Source: Mactromeris polynyma
Taxonomy: Eukaryota; Mollusca; Bivalvia; Venerida; Mactridae
Assembly (NCBI GenBank): GCA_032209605.1
Contig: JASFXZ010000001.1
Location: forward strand, 30,322,619 to 30,386,618
DNA: 64,000 nucleotides
Direction: 5' to 3'
Translations under genes and position numbers: made by a program
Shown: positions 12,871 through 24,505 of the stretch, piece by piece
Numbering within the stretch: position 1 is the first letter of the stretch
How the letters are laid out: every line of letters begins with the position of its first letter
The notes under the pieces: model-generated
Database searches by the model: none
Told to the model about the DNA's origin: nothing
What the model saw: only the letters and a program-made list of their open reading frames with translations

Positions 12871-15745
12871 AAGGAGGGGATATCAGGGGTCGAAGGAGGG
12901 TATGTTTGAGAGATCGATGAGAGAGCAAGTATCGTCCAACTGATGCGATATTTGTCCTTTTTATATATAAACGGTTGGGTGAAGGCCACAAAAGCGCATA
13001 ATGGGTATAAAAAAGAGCTGAATTCAGTAATCGAAATGCAACACAAAATCTTGTAACAAAAGTTTACCTCGGTGCTTTAAAGTAATAAATACTCGTATAT
13101 AAGATATTATGATTAACATTAGATTGCATATTACCTATAGCTTTGTTATATCTTTCATCCTTAATACGGACCTGTTGTAAAGTCAACCACAACATAGTAA
13201 TTCTGTACACAACTTTGTGCAGTTTTTCAATACAAACAAACTAAACGGCTAAATTGCACCTTAGCGAATAATTATGTTTTATGAAGTCGAAGTACAAGTA
13301 TTTCTTTCATGATGAAGTATTCCGGTGCAATTTACACGACCATAGTACTACAACTGTACAATGATGTGAGGTGTGCCAGTGGGCTCAGAATCATTGATGT
13401 ATATTGAGGAAAGTTCTAAAACCTGGCAAAACCAGCCCACTATAGGTGGGAATCTATTGAACTTCGTACAATCGTCTCTGTATTGTGGTACGTCACGTGG
13501 CATTAAAAGTGAAACTGCACGTAGTCTTTTATTATTTCCATTAGTGCTGAACTCACTAATTAGGTTTCTGCGTTACTCTGTGGTTAATGTGTTCCCAGAT
13601 CAATAATATCTGCCTGTGTTATTGATTTAAGAGTTTTACTCTGCATTGTATGATGCGTTGTATGTACTGTTTTTCGCGCATACTGGCGCAGATCTACACA
13701 ATTTCGAATACAGGACAGCTTCTCCAGAGCGACACAATTCGGGAGTCACACATTGTGACTTTTGTTAAGAGGTTGGTGCTGTAGAGAGGTATACTTGAAA
13801 GTAATTTCGTACGTCAGAAATAATTTGTTATGTTTGTGGTTGTTGTCCACGAGATGTCGCTCTAGAGAAGTTGTTTCTTATACAATCAAGTTAAATATGT
13901 GAAAATACAGATACGGAAATACCATAAATATCTGACATAGCAAGAAATCGACACTGCACAAAACAAAATTGTCACAATTATAATTGTTTTACCAACAAAA
14001 ATCTAACATCCGTATGATATATGGTGACTCACCGGAGTTATTGTAGCGTTGACGTTAAACGCTTTAACGCTGAAACACAAAATTCTACACCTCAGAAAGT
14101 TCACAAAACAAATCAAAGTACGCTGCACCCAACTTTGATACATTAAGTTAGGTTACAAAAATATTCATACTCAAAGTTTAAGATATAGTCCATTAAAGTA
14201 TTCTGGTAATAATTTGTAAATATTTTCATGACATTACACCTATACAATAATGATATGTTTTATCATGCTATTAATATTTTTGTATAAAAATCACTACCAT
14301 GCAAAAATAACTCACTAACAGCGACTTACTAACGATGTCGGTGTATTTCTTCGAGAAATAGTTTATGCCCTCGATGCTGATATGTTTTGAAAATTTTATC
14401 AAAAATATCTCTACATTTAATATAATGTAAAAAGCCGGGAAAAGTTTCCATATAAATTGCAGACAAAGCTAAGTGCAGACGATTTTAAGCTTGGTCTTGA
14501 ACAGTATTATTGTAAACGTATTTCATGTTTATAACAAATTAAAAACACATATTTGCTTTGTCTAGCCCAAAACTTGCAATATGTTGATTCTGGTCACGTG
14601 ATTATGTATTCAAAAGCAAAACGCCTCCGAATTCACTTGGCAAAATATATCTACCTCGCTATGTCGAAAAGAAAACCCACACATCTGTGAAAACTACACT
14701 GTACTTATATTACTAGTTTTGTTAAATATTTGTCTAACTTTTTGTAACTGTAGCATCATATTTCCTTTTTAATATTCATTATACCTCTGATGACTATTTC
14801 TCTCCAAACGATTATATTTGTGGAAAAAACTTTGTAAAATGTTTAATGTCTATATAAATTGTATTGCATTGTATTTAAGTGTAAAATATGCAGGCATGAA
14901 GATAGTTTGTATATCTTGTACTTAGAAGGAATTCATGTATACGAGTACAGTTTAATACGAAACACTTTTGGTGAATAGATCTACCCCGGGTAGCTATAAA
15001 TATGTTTGTTTCCACTAATCCTGCAGTACAAACAGCAATATACGATTAAAATTGTTTTCGCATCGCAATGAAAACAACGACTCGATTTTACATCTAACTG
15101 GACTTCAATGATTTTGTTTGTACCGCTGGTAAAAACCCATTTTAGCCAATACCGGATTTTATTTATTCTATATTTATCATTTGGAATCATGCAATTATAT
15201 GCATTACCCTTGCGAAAATGGCAGTTTTGGTAAGTATATCGCAAAATCAAAAATTATATGATACTGCTTTCATAGTTTTCGATTTCACGCATTTAAATTA
15301 AATACGTGAAATTCATGATTTCCAAGTTCACGATTAAAATTTTGAATAAAATCATGAAATCGGGGACTATAAAGTCATGGACTTTATGATTTCCTCAAAA
15401 AAGTGTGAAAGTGCGACATTAAGGAGATAATGTTTGTATGCTTTATGAGTTCACGATTCTAGGATAGGAATTGATAAAGTAAGATGTCACTACAAGTAGT
15501 CCGTAGTTTAAACGACCTGAGAATACGGACTCCATATCAGTAACATTAATCGAATTTATTGTTTAATTTACCCAATAATCGAACAAAGTCAAACTCAATC
15601 AACTTCGAGGTCAAAGGTCGTCGATTTATTGCAATAAACCATGAATGGATTTTATACACTCGGTATGAAGATGCATTAAGCGATCATATTTGTGGGAGAT
15701 AATGGCCAACTGAATATCAGCTTTATCCAAAAGTTCATTCATTAA
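12871..15745. other. Non-coding stretch
   Basis: No gene recognised. Frames at 13,373-13,606 (plus) and 14,981-15,250 (minus) show no domain or splice context. About 15,290-15,480 contains repeated ATTCATGATTTC and CATGAAATCG phrases resembling the TTCACGAATTCA-type MITE seen at 54.3 and 55.7 kb. Confidence 0.4.
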
Positions 15746-17035
15746 TACTGCCGTCACACCGGACTGGCGTCCTTACCGCGTCCTAAACTGTCATATTTTG
15801 GAGAACGCCGATGGTCGCATTGAGAACGCCAATGATTTTTCTAAAATAAATCCAGATTTCGGTCAGCCGTCACACCGGAGTTCTGTGCTCTGCGATCTGT
15901 GTATGTACACGGCGTTCCCAACACGACATTACCGCGTTCTTACTGCGTCCTTGGAGTTTCTATTGAGTTTACACGGCGTCACTGCGGCGTCCATACGGCG
16001 ATCAGCGGCGACCCCACTGCGACCCCACTGCGTCCCTGGGTTGATGGCTTTCCTGTAGTTTGTATCCTGCTTGGTGATTCGTGGGCCAAGCCTGGTGAGG
16101 AGCTCATCAAACATTTCTGGTTGAACCCTAAGGAAATTCTGGAACGATGCCGGATCTTCTCGCCTCAGCTCAGGCATGAGGCGGTTGAAGTGGCCAAACT
16201 GTTCTCTTCGGACATCACCGAGCCATGGTCTAACCCAGCATCTTCTTAGCCTTGCCCTTCTTCTCCTTCGCCGTCTGATCAGTTTTACAGCTATGACATG
16301 ATCATCTGCCTGCTGCTGCTGCTGCTGGACAATAAGTATATGTTGCAGTGCGAGCAAGTTCATCATTTATTCGGCCCTGATGATGGTGAGTACGAGAAAT
16401 ACACTGATAAAGATAGGATGAAATATTGGGTTTTATAGCTCTTCGAGGGCGAACAGTAGGAACGCGCTAGGAACGCAGTGCAAACTCCGTAAAAACGCAA
16501 TAGTCGTAGTAGGCACCCCGTAGAAACGCCATTTACGCCGCAGGGACGCATTGAGAACGTTGTAAGGTCGCGGACAATAGCTCAAATCCCGAAATATCCG
16601 CCCTGACATCGCGGTAAGGACGCCATAGACGTGATGGGGTCGTGGTAAGAACCCCATAGACGTGGTAAGGACGCAGTAAGGTCGCCATTGGTTCCCCGAT
16701 CCTTTTCTCCGCGTTTACATGGCGACTCTACCACGTCTGTACTACGTTCCTTTGGCGTTGTTCGGGTTCCTACTGCGATGCTACGGCGACCATGGCGACC
16801 TCAGGGCGATCCCACGGCGTCCTGAGCCAGGACGCGCTCAGGACGCCGAACCTCGGCGTTTACTTTGAACATGTCCAAAGTAAACGCCGTCGCTATGCGA
16901 CCTTCGGCGTCCTTGGGGTCCCCACGGCGTCTTGATGCGTTCTCACCACGACCCTACGGCGTCCATGGCGTCCCTTCCACGTCCTGGGTCGCCGTAGGGA
17001 CGCAGTAAGGACGCCAGTCCGGTGTGACGGCTGTA
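15746..17035 (-). mobile_element. PIF/Harbinger DNA transposon, internally deleted
   Basis: Ends are TACTGCCGTCACACCGG on the left and its near-exact reverse complement CCGGTGTGACGGCTGTA on the right. A TAA on each side (15,743-15,745 and 17,036-17,038) fits the 3-bp target duplication typical of PIF/Harbinger. Total length is 1,290 bases, too short for an autonomous element of this group (usually 3 kb or more, with a transposase and a Myb-like gene). The interior is GC-rich, unlike its surroundings, and carries many short subterminal copies of GGACGC and AGTAAGGACGC in both orientations. It holds the amino-terminal remnant of a transposase. Confidence 0.88.
15929..16366 (-). pseudogene. Harbinger transposase, amino-terminal remnant
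   Basis: A 145-codon minus-strand frame inside the Harbinger element. After a poly-Gln run (about residues 15-20) and an Arg-rich stretch (about 31-41) comes a segment of the form WVRPW..RR..G.F..L..EL, then a PASFQNFLRVQP block and FDELL.R..P.I.KQDT.YRKAI. From memory this order matches the start of HARBI1-like nucleases, which cut and rejoin DNA during transposition. From about residue 110 the frame runs into subterminal repeat sequence, and the DDE catalytic region is absent. The element is therefore non-autonomous, with an internal deletion joining the 5-prime part of the gene to the transposon end. Identification is by recall only. Confidence 0.7.
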
Positions 17036-18387
17036 TAACATGAACATCAAAGAAACGTTATTTAATTGATAATACTCTCGTACATTAGCTTCGATTTTAA
17101 TTCACTTAGTTACTTAGTATAACTTTCTATCACCCGATCGTTTTTTTCTCATTTTTACCATAATCTGCATTTTGACTGTTACAGTCTGTGCTGAATATCT
17201 TAACACTGACATTTCATTTGAAAGCTTTCAGTCAGCTCTGAAATGTGATGAATTTGATTTGACACGATCATTTATTGTTTGCATAGTTTTCAGGTAAGTT
17301 ATAACCAATTTATGAGTTTATGTAGAAAATAAATCAAATTCAAAATCAAATACAGAATGATATCGTTTTAACATTGTAATTAAAGACTTACGTTAATGCA
17401 TCTGTAAATTACACTTAATGGGGGTGAATACATTATATTCCGTAGCACATTTAACTCAGTACAACACCTTGTGAAACATTAATCACGTCGTAAAATGAAT
17501 GCAAGACGAATTCCACAAGTCACTGTTACTTTTTCAATTTAATCATTTTTTTTTGTGATGAATAATAACTCGCTGACAAAATTTATAATTATAGTGCGTA
17601 AGACGTAATGGGCGATAAAAGATACAACACGTCAATGAGGAACTGTGAATACAAAGTGCGAGTAAAGACGAGGTGGGGTATTATATTAGCCTGGTGTCAC
17701 GGGGGATTACACGATCTATATAATTAGTACGGTATAACAGACACTTGTATCTTGAAGAATCTTATCAAAACCCGTCTATTTTGCAAAATCTTATCCGAAT
17801 TAATGAAATGACTGACAAATAAATAGGAAAATGTCTTCGCTCCAGTCTGATATAGTTATGAAAGATCGACAAACACCAACTACATACGAAATTCGTTCAT
17901 TCGAATTCAATGGGCCCGAAATAATACTTAGTTTCGAATAACCCATTTCAATTCGACGTGCATAAGAAGATGCATCGGGACAGCATTTCAACAAAAGTCC
18001 TACGTGCGCTTTTCACTCCTTAGTCAATTTAAGCATGTTTTGTTACATGAATTTTAAAAAAACAAGATTCAACACAATTTTAGGTTAATCTTAAAGAATA
18101 TGAAAATGTTAAAGATATTTACAATTCAAAACGTCTAAAACATATTGAGCAAACATGAATTATTCCTTCCAGAAAGTTTCACTCCTATCTTTTCATACTT
18201 AGGATTTTTTGGTGAAACACAGCCCTGATATCTATATCGGATGATACCAAGTATTCGGATAAAAGATTGTCGAATAAACGAGATCCGACTGTACTATTGG
18301 GAAAGATCGCAAGACAACACATATCAAATACTGTTGTGAGAGGTCAACATACTCGACTACCGAGTAAGACTTTGTTACAAATACCAA
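17036..18387. other. Non-coding stretch with Tigger-like MITE scraps
   Basis: Two fragments at about 17,850-17,960 (TTCGTTCATTCGAATTCAA...) and 18,230-18,295 (ATAAACGAGATCCGACTGTA) match the MITE at 6,846-7,002. Nothing else recognised. Confidence 0.45.
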
Positions 18388-18690
18388 CTTTGTTCTGTTT
18401 TGTTTTGGGTTTTACGTCGTTTGTCAACATTATTTCAGTTATACACGACGGCCAGTTGATCTTACCAGTGCTCTTGGGTTACTAACCAGCTCTAACCTGC
18501 TTCTCTGTAAGCAACTGACAACTTCTCCACACAAATCAGAGTTCAGAGGTGGAGATCAGTTACGTTGGATGCATTATCTTTATTCAAATAGTTCAGAAAG
18601 AACATTCGGCTCGCCCGGGTTTCAAACCCATGGCCTCTAGATTTCCAGTCGAGTGCTCTACCGAGTAAACTAACCGGGAGATTCAAAAAT
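18388..18690 (-). mobile_element. tRNA-derived SINE with conserved central domain
   Basis: Reading the minus strand from about 18,690: a tRNA-like head with an A-box-like GGTTAGTTTACTCGGTAG and a B-box-like GGGTTTGAAACCC, then a central core containing CTCTGATTTGTGTGGAGAAG, TTGCTTACAGAGAAGCAGG and CTGGTTAGTAACCC, then CAACTGGCCGTCGT and a CAAAACAAAACAG tail. The head plus core plus simple tail is the standard SINE layout, transcribed by RNA polymerase III. The core phrase recurs in the SINEs at 48.8, 60.0 and 63.4 kb. Confidence 0.8.
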
Positions 18691-18699
18691 ACCAACTAC

Positions 18700-19685
18700 C
18701 TTCTAATTTAGTTATAATAATGATGTAGTTTTAAAAAGGTTTACAGTGCACCTATAAAGTGCTGTTAAAGTACGTACTCATCTATTGCGTTCTTAATTTG
18801 ATGTTATAATTATAACGCTGTTTTTCATATTTTCACATTTATTCATATTGTATCACTGTCGTTCGTCATGTGTAGTGTAGTACTTCGTTTGACTATGTTG
18901 TATGTATAAATGTACATGTACTTACTCTCATAGAGTATGTCAATATTATTATTTTGTAAACATAATACGTTGGATGATAAGTATTATACTTAAATCCAGA
19001 TCTTATTAAATCATTCTGTTCTGTTCTGATCTTGTAACAAATACACACTGTTGCAAGATATAGCCTTGTAACAAATACCATATAAGTTACGGCATAACAG
19101 TTAAATAGTTTGTGAGATATTATCATCTTATAACGCATTCGAAAAATATGCCGTGAAAGAAATATAAAATAAATATTGTTCGTAGTGAGATAGTTACGTT
19201 CATTCATGGTTATATACGTGTTTAATAGTTCCATTCAACAATTTTGCTTACACAGCAAACAGAACATTGATAAATTCGATACGTTTTTTTATCAATTTAT
19301 AAAAAAAATATACCCTGATACATATAATGACGTATTCTACAACATGTTGAGCTGATAACCTGGGGAAATTATTACTGTAATAAAAAACTTTTCAATGAAC
19401 TTGTTGTTTCGCTACAAGTGCTTTGTCCTCCAGATTGTATAATACTTGAACATTACAATATCCGCCCATTGTGAAGCACTGGTCAGATTAAGTAACACTG
19501 ATTTCGTTCTAACCACCCTTCCGCTATCAACTAATTGCCAATTATACTTTAAGTTTTATACTTGCATATTTTGAAAACTGCTTATTATAACAGTTATTTT
19601 TATACTGCACAAGAATTACAAACACATAAATGCACGATATGTTTGCGTGGGAAGTTTGCCTTTTCATTAGGAGTTCAGGATCAAA
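18700..19685. other. Non-coding stretch
   Basis: No gene or repeat recognised. The 113-codon minus frame at 18,893-19,234 has no signal, domain or splice context. Confidence 0.4.
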
Positions 19686-20583
19686 AATTATAACCGATAC
19701 TCAACACTCTGCACTCAACACTCTGCACCCAACACTCTGCACTCAACACTCTGCACTCAACAATCTGCACTCAACACTCTGCACTCAACACTCTGCACTC
19801 AACACTCAACACTCTGCACTCAACACTCTGCACTCAACACTCTGCACTCAACACTCTGCACTCAACACTCTGCACTCAACACTCTGCACTCAACACTCTG
19901 CACTCAACACTCTGCACTCAACACTCTGCACTCAACACTCTGCACTCAACACTCTGCACTCAACACTCTGCACTCAACACTCTGCACTCAACACTCTGCA
20001 CTCAACACTCTGCACTCAACACTCTGCACTCAACACTCTGCACTCAACACTCTGCACTCAACACTCTGCACTCAACACTCTGCACTTAACACTCTGCACT
20101 CAACACTCTGCACTCAACATTCTGCACTCAACACTCTGCACTCAACACTCTGCACTCAACAATATGCACTCAACACTCTGCACTCAACACTCTGCACTCA
20201 ACAATATGCACTCAACAATATGCACTCAACAATATGCACTCAACACTCACACTTTTCTCAACTGAGTCTGAGTTCAAAGATTTGAGTGAGTGAAGTAGAA
20301 TGCAATGGTTGCTGAGTGCTGAGTATTCTTTGTGATAAATTTCTTATAGAACTTTAAGTGAATCATACATTGAGTTTAAGTTATTAGCTATTCGTACTTT
20401 GCTTATAATCACTTCTTACCCTCAAATCTCACATTTACGCTCAAATATTTAAGAAAATGGACTCAAATAATATTAAGCATTCGTTGTTCACATAAGACAG
20501 TCCGACACTCAAATTACACCAAACTTATACTCAGTAGAATGCATATACACTTTTAAGCGTTGAGTATTGAGTATCGTTTATAA
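19686..20583. mobile_element. Element with inverted ends enclosing a 14-bp array
   Basis: The left end AATTATAACCGATACTCAAC and the reverse complement of the right end (GTTATAAACGATACTCAATA, about 20,557-20,583) agree at nearly all positions. Between them lie the 14-bp array and about 300 bases carrying GTGCTGAGTATTC and GAGTGAGTGAAG, inverted relatives of the array unit. I read it as a foldback-like or MITE-like element whose inner arm sequence was amplified. No target duplication was identified. Confidence 0.5.
19700..20255. repeat. 14-bp minisatellite (ACTCTGCACTCAAC)
   Basis: About 39 nearly identical copies of ACTCTGCACTCAAC. Late copies change TCTGC to ATATGC. The 211-codon plus frame (19,630-20,265) repeats every 14 residues because 42 bases equal three units. 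It is not a gene. Confidence 0.95.
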
Positions 20584-20673
20584 CTTCCGGCCTAGAATTC
20601 ATATGCTTAGATGTCTTCCTTAACACAGTGTTTATTAAATTCAGGCGTTGACGAAATTATTATGATTTGTTAG

Positions 20674-21190
20674 TACAGTTAAACCTCAATGCTAAGACCA
20701 CCTCAATAATAAGACCAGTTTTCAAGAGTTCCAATGGTGGTCTTATAAGTGAGGTTTAACTGTACCATTATCTCTGTTTTGCTCTTTATTCAACCTCAAA
20801 ATTTAGACCACCTGAATATTAAGACCACCTCATTAATAAGACCAATTTTCAAGGGTTCCAATGGTGGTCTTATTATTGAGGTTTAACTGTACCATTTTCA
20901 CTGTTTTGCTCTTTGTTCAACCTCAATATCAAGACCACCTCAATAATAAGACCACCCCAATATTAAGACCAGTGTCAAGGGTTCCAATGGTGGTCTTATT
21001 ATTGAGGTTTAACTGTACCATTTTCACTGTTTTGCTCTTTGTTCAACCTCAATATTAAGACCACCTCAATAATAAGACCAGTTTCAAGGGTTCCAATGGT
21101 GGCCTTAATATTGAGGTTGAATAAAGAGAACAACAGTTAAAATGGACTTGAACATTTTTTTCTTAATTTTAAAGGGAGGTTTTACTGTAT
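20674..21190 (+). mobile_element. CAGTAAAACCTCA-family MITE, tandemly amplified
   Basis: Starts TACAGTTAAACCTCAATGC and ends GGAGGTTTTACTGTA. Between these are three successive units of about 124 bases, each reading CTGTTTTGCTCTTTGTTCAA, AAGACCACCTCAATAAT, GTTCCAATGGTGGTCTTAT and TGAGGTTTAACTGTACCA. The whole MITE body, rather than a small internal segment, is repeated here. Confidence 0.8.
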
Positions 21191-21914
21191 TTATATTATT
21201 ATACTTAGAACTAAAGATGTTTACCGTAAATAATTATAACCATTGTTATGTTTTAACTTTGCAGAATGCGTTTTTTCTTCTCTCGTATATATCAATCCAA
21301 ACCCGTAATATTCAAATTGTTATATATTATATCCAAAACGTTTCCGCTAACGCCTTCATCAGATAAATGTATAAAAACTTGTCTTTCTTTTTTTTCGCCG
21401 ATTCTGAAATTGTATGAATAAAATTCTCAACGGCTTTTTTTCAATGTGTATATTTTATTAAGATCACTGATAAGCTGCAACTCTGTATCGCACGAAATAA
21501 AATGTAAACTTTATTGAAAGAAATACCGTTAAGTATTTACCTTGGCACCAATACATAAAAGATTTCACCCATAAAAACATACAAAAAAATCTTAATTTAG
21601 AATAACTGTAAAAAAACAGGCAGTAAAATACGCTATAAATTCATCGCGAATTGGTTCTAAAATAGATATAAAATAATGACTGATGATTATAGCGGCCTGT
21701 TAGCCAGGCGCTTTTATTTGTCTTTGATCTTCCTAAAATATATTCAGTAATAGCAAGCATGGACAACGAGCTATCAGACGCAATGATAGTATAAAACACA
21801 TTTATCTCCACCATTATATACTGGAACATAAACTATTTCTATAAAAATGTTTATCTAGGACATTCACAAGTTGAGCTAATTGTTTCAATCTCTATGTGTT
21901 CATTGTCTGTATCG
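21191..21914. other. Non-coding stretch
   Basis: No gene recognised. The plus frame at 21,142-21,366 starts inside the MITE. Confidence 0.4.
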
Positions 21915-23965
21915 CAATTTAGGCTTAATGCTCCTTAGTTTGTCTTTATGGTGGACCAGACCATTCCTTGCAATCATATTCCCATACATGCTTACCCTTG
22001 CACCCATATTCCCTTACATGTGTACCCTTACACCCGTATTCCAATATATGTTTACCTTTGCACCCATATTCCCATAAATATTAACCCTTGCATACATATT
22101 CCCATACATGTTAATCCTTGCACCCATATTCCCTTTTATGTTAACCTTTGCACCCATATTCCCATAAATGTTAACCTTTGCACCCATATTCCCATAAATG
22201 TTAACCCTTGTACCCATATTCCCATACATGTTAACCATTGCACCCATATTCCCTTATATGTTAACCCTTATACCAATATTCCCTTATATGTTAACCATTG
22301 CACCCATATTCCCTTATATGTTAACCCTTATACCAATATTCCCTTATATGTTAACCATTGCACCCATATTCCCTTATATGTTAACCCTTGTACCCATATT
22401 CCCATACATGTTAACCCTTGCACCCATATTCCCTTAAATGTTAACCCTTGTACCCATATTCCCATACATGTTAACCCTTGCACCCATATTCCCTTATATG
22501 TTAACCCTTGCACCCATATTCACATACATGTTTACCCTTGCACCCATATTCCCTTATATGTTAACCCTTGCACCCATATTCACATACATGTTTACCCTTG
22601 CACCCATATTCACATACATGTTTACCCTTGCACCCATATTCCCTTATATGTTAACCCTTGCACCCATATTCACATACATGTTTACCCTTGCACCCATATT
22701 CACATACATGTTAACCCTTGCACCCATATTCCCTTATATGTTAACCCTTGCACCCATGTTCACATACATGTTTACCCTTGCACCCATATTCCCTTATATG
22801 TTAACCCTTGCACCCATATTCCCTTATATGTTAACCCTTGCACCCATATTCACATACATGTTAACCCTTGCACCCATATTCCCTTATATGTTAACCCTTG
22901 CACCCATATTCACATACATGTTTACCCTTGCACCCATATTCACATACATGTTTACCCTTGCACCCATATTCCCTTATATGTTAACCCTTGCACCCATATT
23001 CACATACATGTTTACCCTTGCACCCATATTCCCTTATATGTTAACCCTTGCACCCATATTCACATACATGTTTACCCTTGCACCCATATTCACATACATG
23101 TTTACCCTTGCACCCATATTCCCTTATATGTTAACCCTTGCACCCATATTCACATACATGTTTACCCTTGCACCCATATTCCCTTATATGTTTACCCTTG
23201 CACCCATATTCCCTTATATGTTAACCCTTGCACCCATATTCACATACATGTTTACCCTTGCACCCATATTCACATACATGTTTACCCTTGCACCCATATT
23301 CCCTTATATGTTAACCCTTGCACCCATATTCACATACATGTTTACCCTTGCACCCATATTCCCTTATATGTTAACCCTTGCACCCATATTCACATACATG
23401 TTTACCCTTGCACCCATATTCACATACATGTTTACCCTTGCACCCATATTCCCTTATATGTTAACCCTTGCACCCATATTCACATACATGTTTACCCTTG
23501 CACCCATATTCCCTTATATGTTAACCCTTGCACCCATATTCACATACATGTTTACCCTTGCACCCATATTCACATACATGTTTACCCTTGCACCCATATT
23601 CCCTTATATGTTTACCCTTGCACCCATATTCACATACATGTTTACCCTTGCACCCATATTCACATACATGTTTACCCTTGCACCCATATTCCCTTATATG
23701 TTTACCCTTGCACCCATATTCACATACATGTTTACCCTTGCACCCATATTCCCTTATATGTTAACCCTTGCACCCATATTCCCTTATATGTTAACCCTTG
23801 CACCCATATTCACATACATGTTTACCCTTGCACCCATATTCACATACATGTTTACCCTTGCACCTCCGCAGTGCATTGTTTTGTAGAATGATGTTTTCTT
23901 GGGGTTCTGTGTGGGGAGGCATTGTCTTGTGTATGTGGTGTTGCCGTGAACAAATTAATAGCTCT
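21915..23965 (+). mobile_element. SINE 3-prime body interrupted by an expanded internal segment
   Basis: The left flank CCTTAGTTTGTCTTTATGGT, GGACCAGACCATTCCTTGCA and the right flank CATTGTTTTGTAGAATGATG, TTTTCTTGGGGTTCTGTGTG are collinear with the 3-prime part of the SINE at 60,045-60,440, and with copies at 53,225-53,575 (minus) and 41,060-41,215 (plus). In those copies the two flanks are separated by a single CCTTGCACCCCTGTTCCCT-type segment. Here that segment has become a 1.9-kb array. No tRNA-like head was seen on this copy. Confidence 0.8.
21968..23865. repeat. 30-bp minisatellite with 150-bp higher-order unit
   Basis: About 63 copies of a 30-bp unit containing CCTTGCACCCATATTC, in two main forms: A (CCTTATATGTTAAC) and B (ACATACATGTTTAC). 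From about 22,861 the order is A B B A B repeated about five times, with one extra A and a less regular end. That is a 150-bp higher-order repeat. The left third is more divergent and lacks this order. A 647-codon plus frame (21,948-23,891) and a 482-codon overlapping frame exist only because the period is a multiple of three. Confidence 0.95.
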
Positions 23966-24313
23966 TTTAGTATGTATGTACCAGCATGAGTCAAGTAAAT
24001 GTATGATACTTTATTTACAGTTAAACATCTCCTGACCAACACCCTATGTGAGATGCAAATGGCGGCTACTGTTGAGAGATTGTTAATCAGAACAGCATTT
24101 TATCAAGACTTGTACATCGTCTACAAAACATACATGTATAAATGTATTTTGTCAACGTGTAAGTAAGTGCATTGTACAACAATACAGTATACATATGAGT
24201 CAGTCAAATGTTATACAAATTAGTTTGAGATAAATCGTCGGAGGTTGAACTAAGCATTTATCTTTCAACAGTTGATAAATTATTTCTTACAACCAGACTT
24301 TCGTTAATATAAT
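23966..24313. other. Non-coding stretch
   Basis: AT-rich sequence without recognised features. Confidence 0.4.
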
Positions 24314-24505
24314 TTATAAGGCAGGTTTAATCCCTTTCATCCGATTTAGATAGTTGACGATAGTTGTACACAGTAGGATGCATGTAGTAACAACGTTTTT
24401 AAGTTTTTTTCTAAGGTCAGAATAATTTGGAGAAATACAAGTAAAATGGAATTCATCTTCAATAGCCGTAGTATCACAAACAAAATAATACATTTCTTCT
24501 AACAA
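24314..24505 (-). pseudogene. Possible LINE carboxy-terminal fragment
   Basis: A 63-codon minus frame contains the pattern C...IEDEFHF.C.SPNY..LRKKL. From memory this resembles the short C-x-x-x-EDE-x-HF-x-x-x-CP-x-Y-x-x-LR block found near the carboxy end of reverse transcriptase polyproteins of many animal LINEs. No reverse transcriptase motif was found next to it. If correct, it is a decayed fragment. The call rests on one short motif. Confidence 0.35.

Noticed and set aside
15798..16249. Two plus-strand frames within the Harbinger element
   Set aside because: They are shadows of GC-rich subterminal repeats and of the minus-strand transposase frame.
19630..20265. 211-codon frame of the 14-bp array
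   Set aside because: All frames are open because the unit lacks stops. The peptide repeats every 14 residues.
21948..23891. 647-codon and 482-codon overlapping frames
   Set aside because: By-products of the 30-bp array inside a SINE. Two different frames are equally open.
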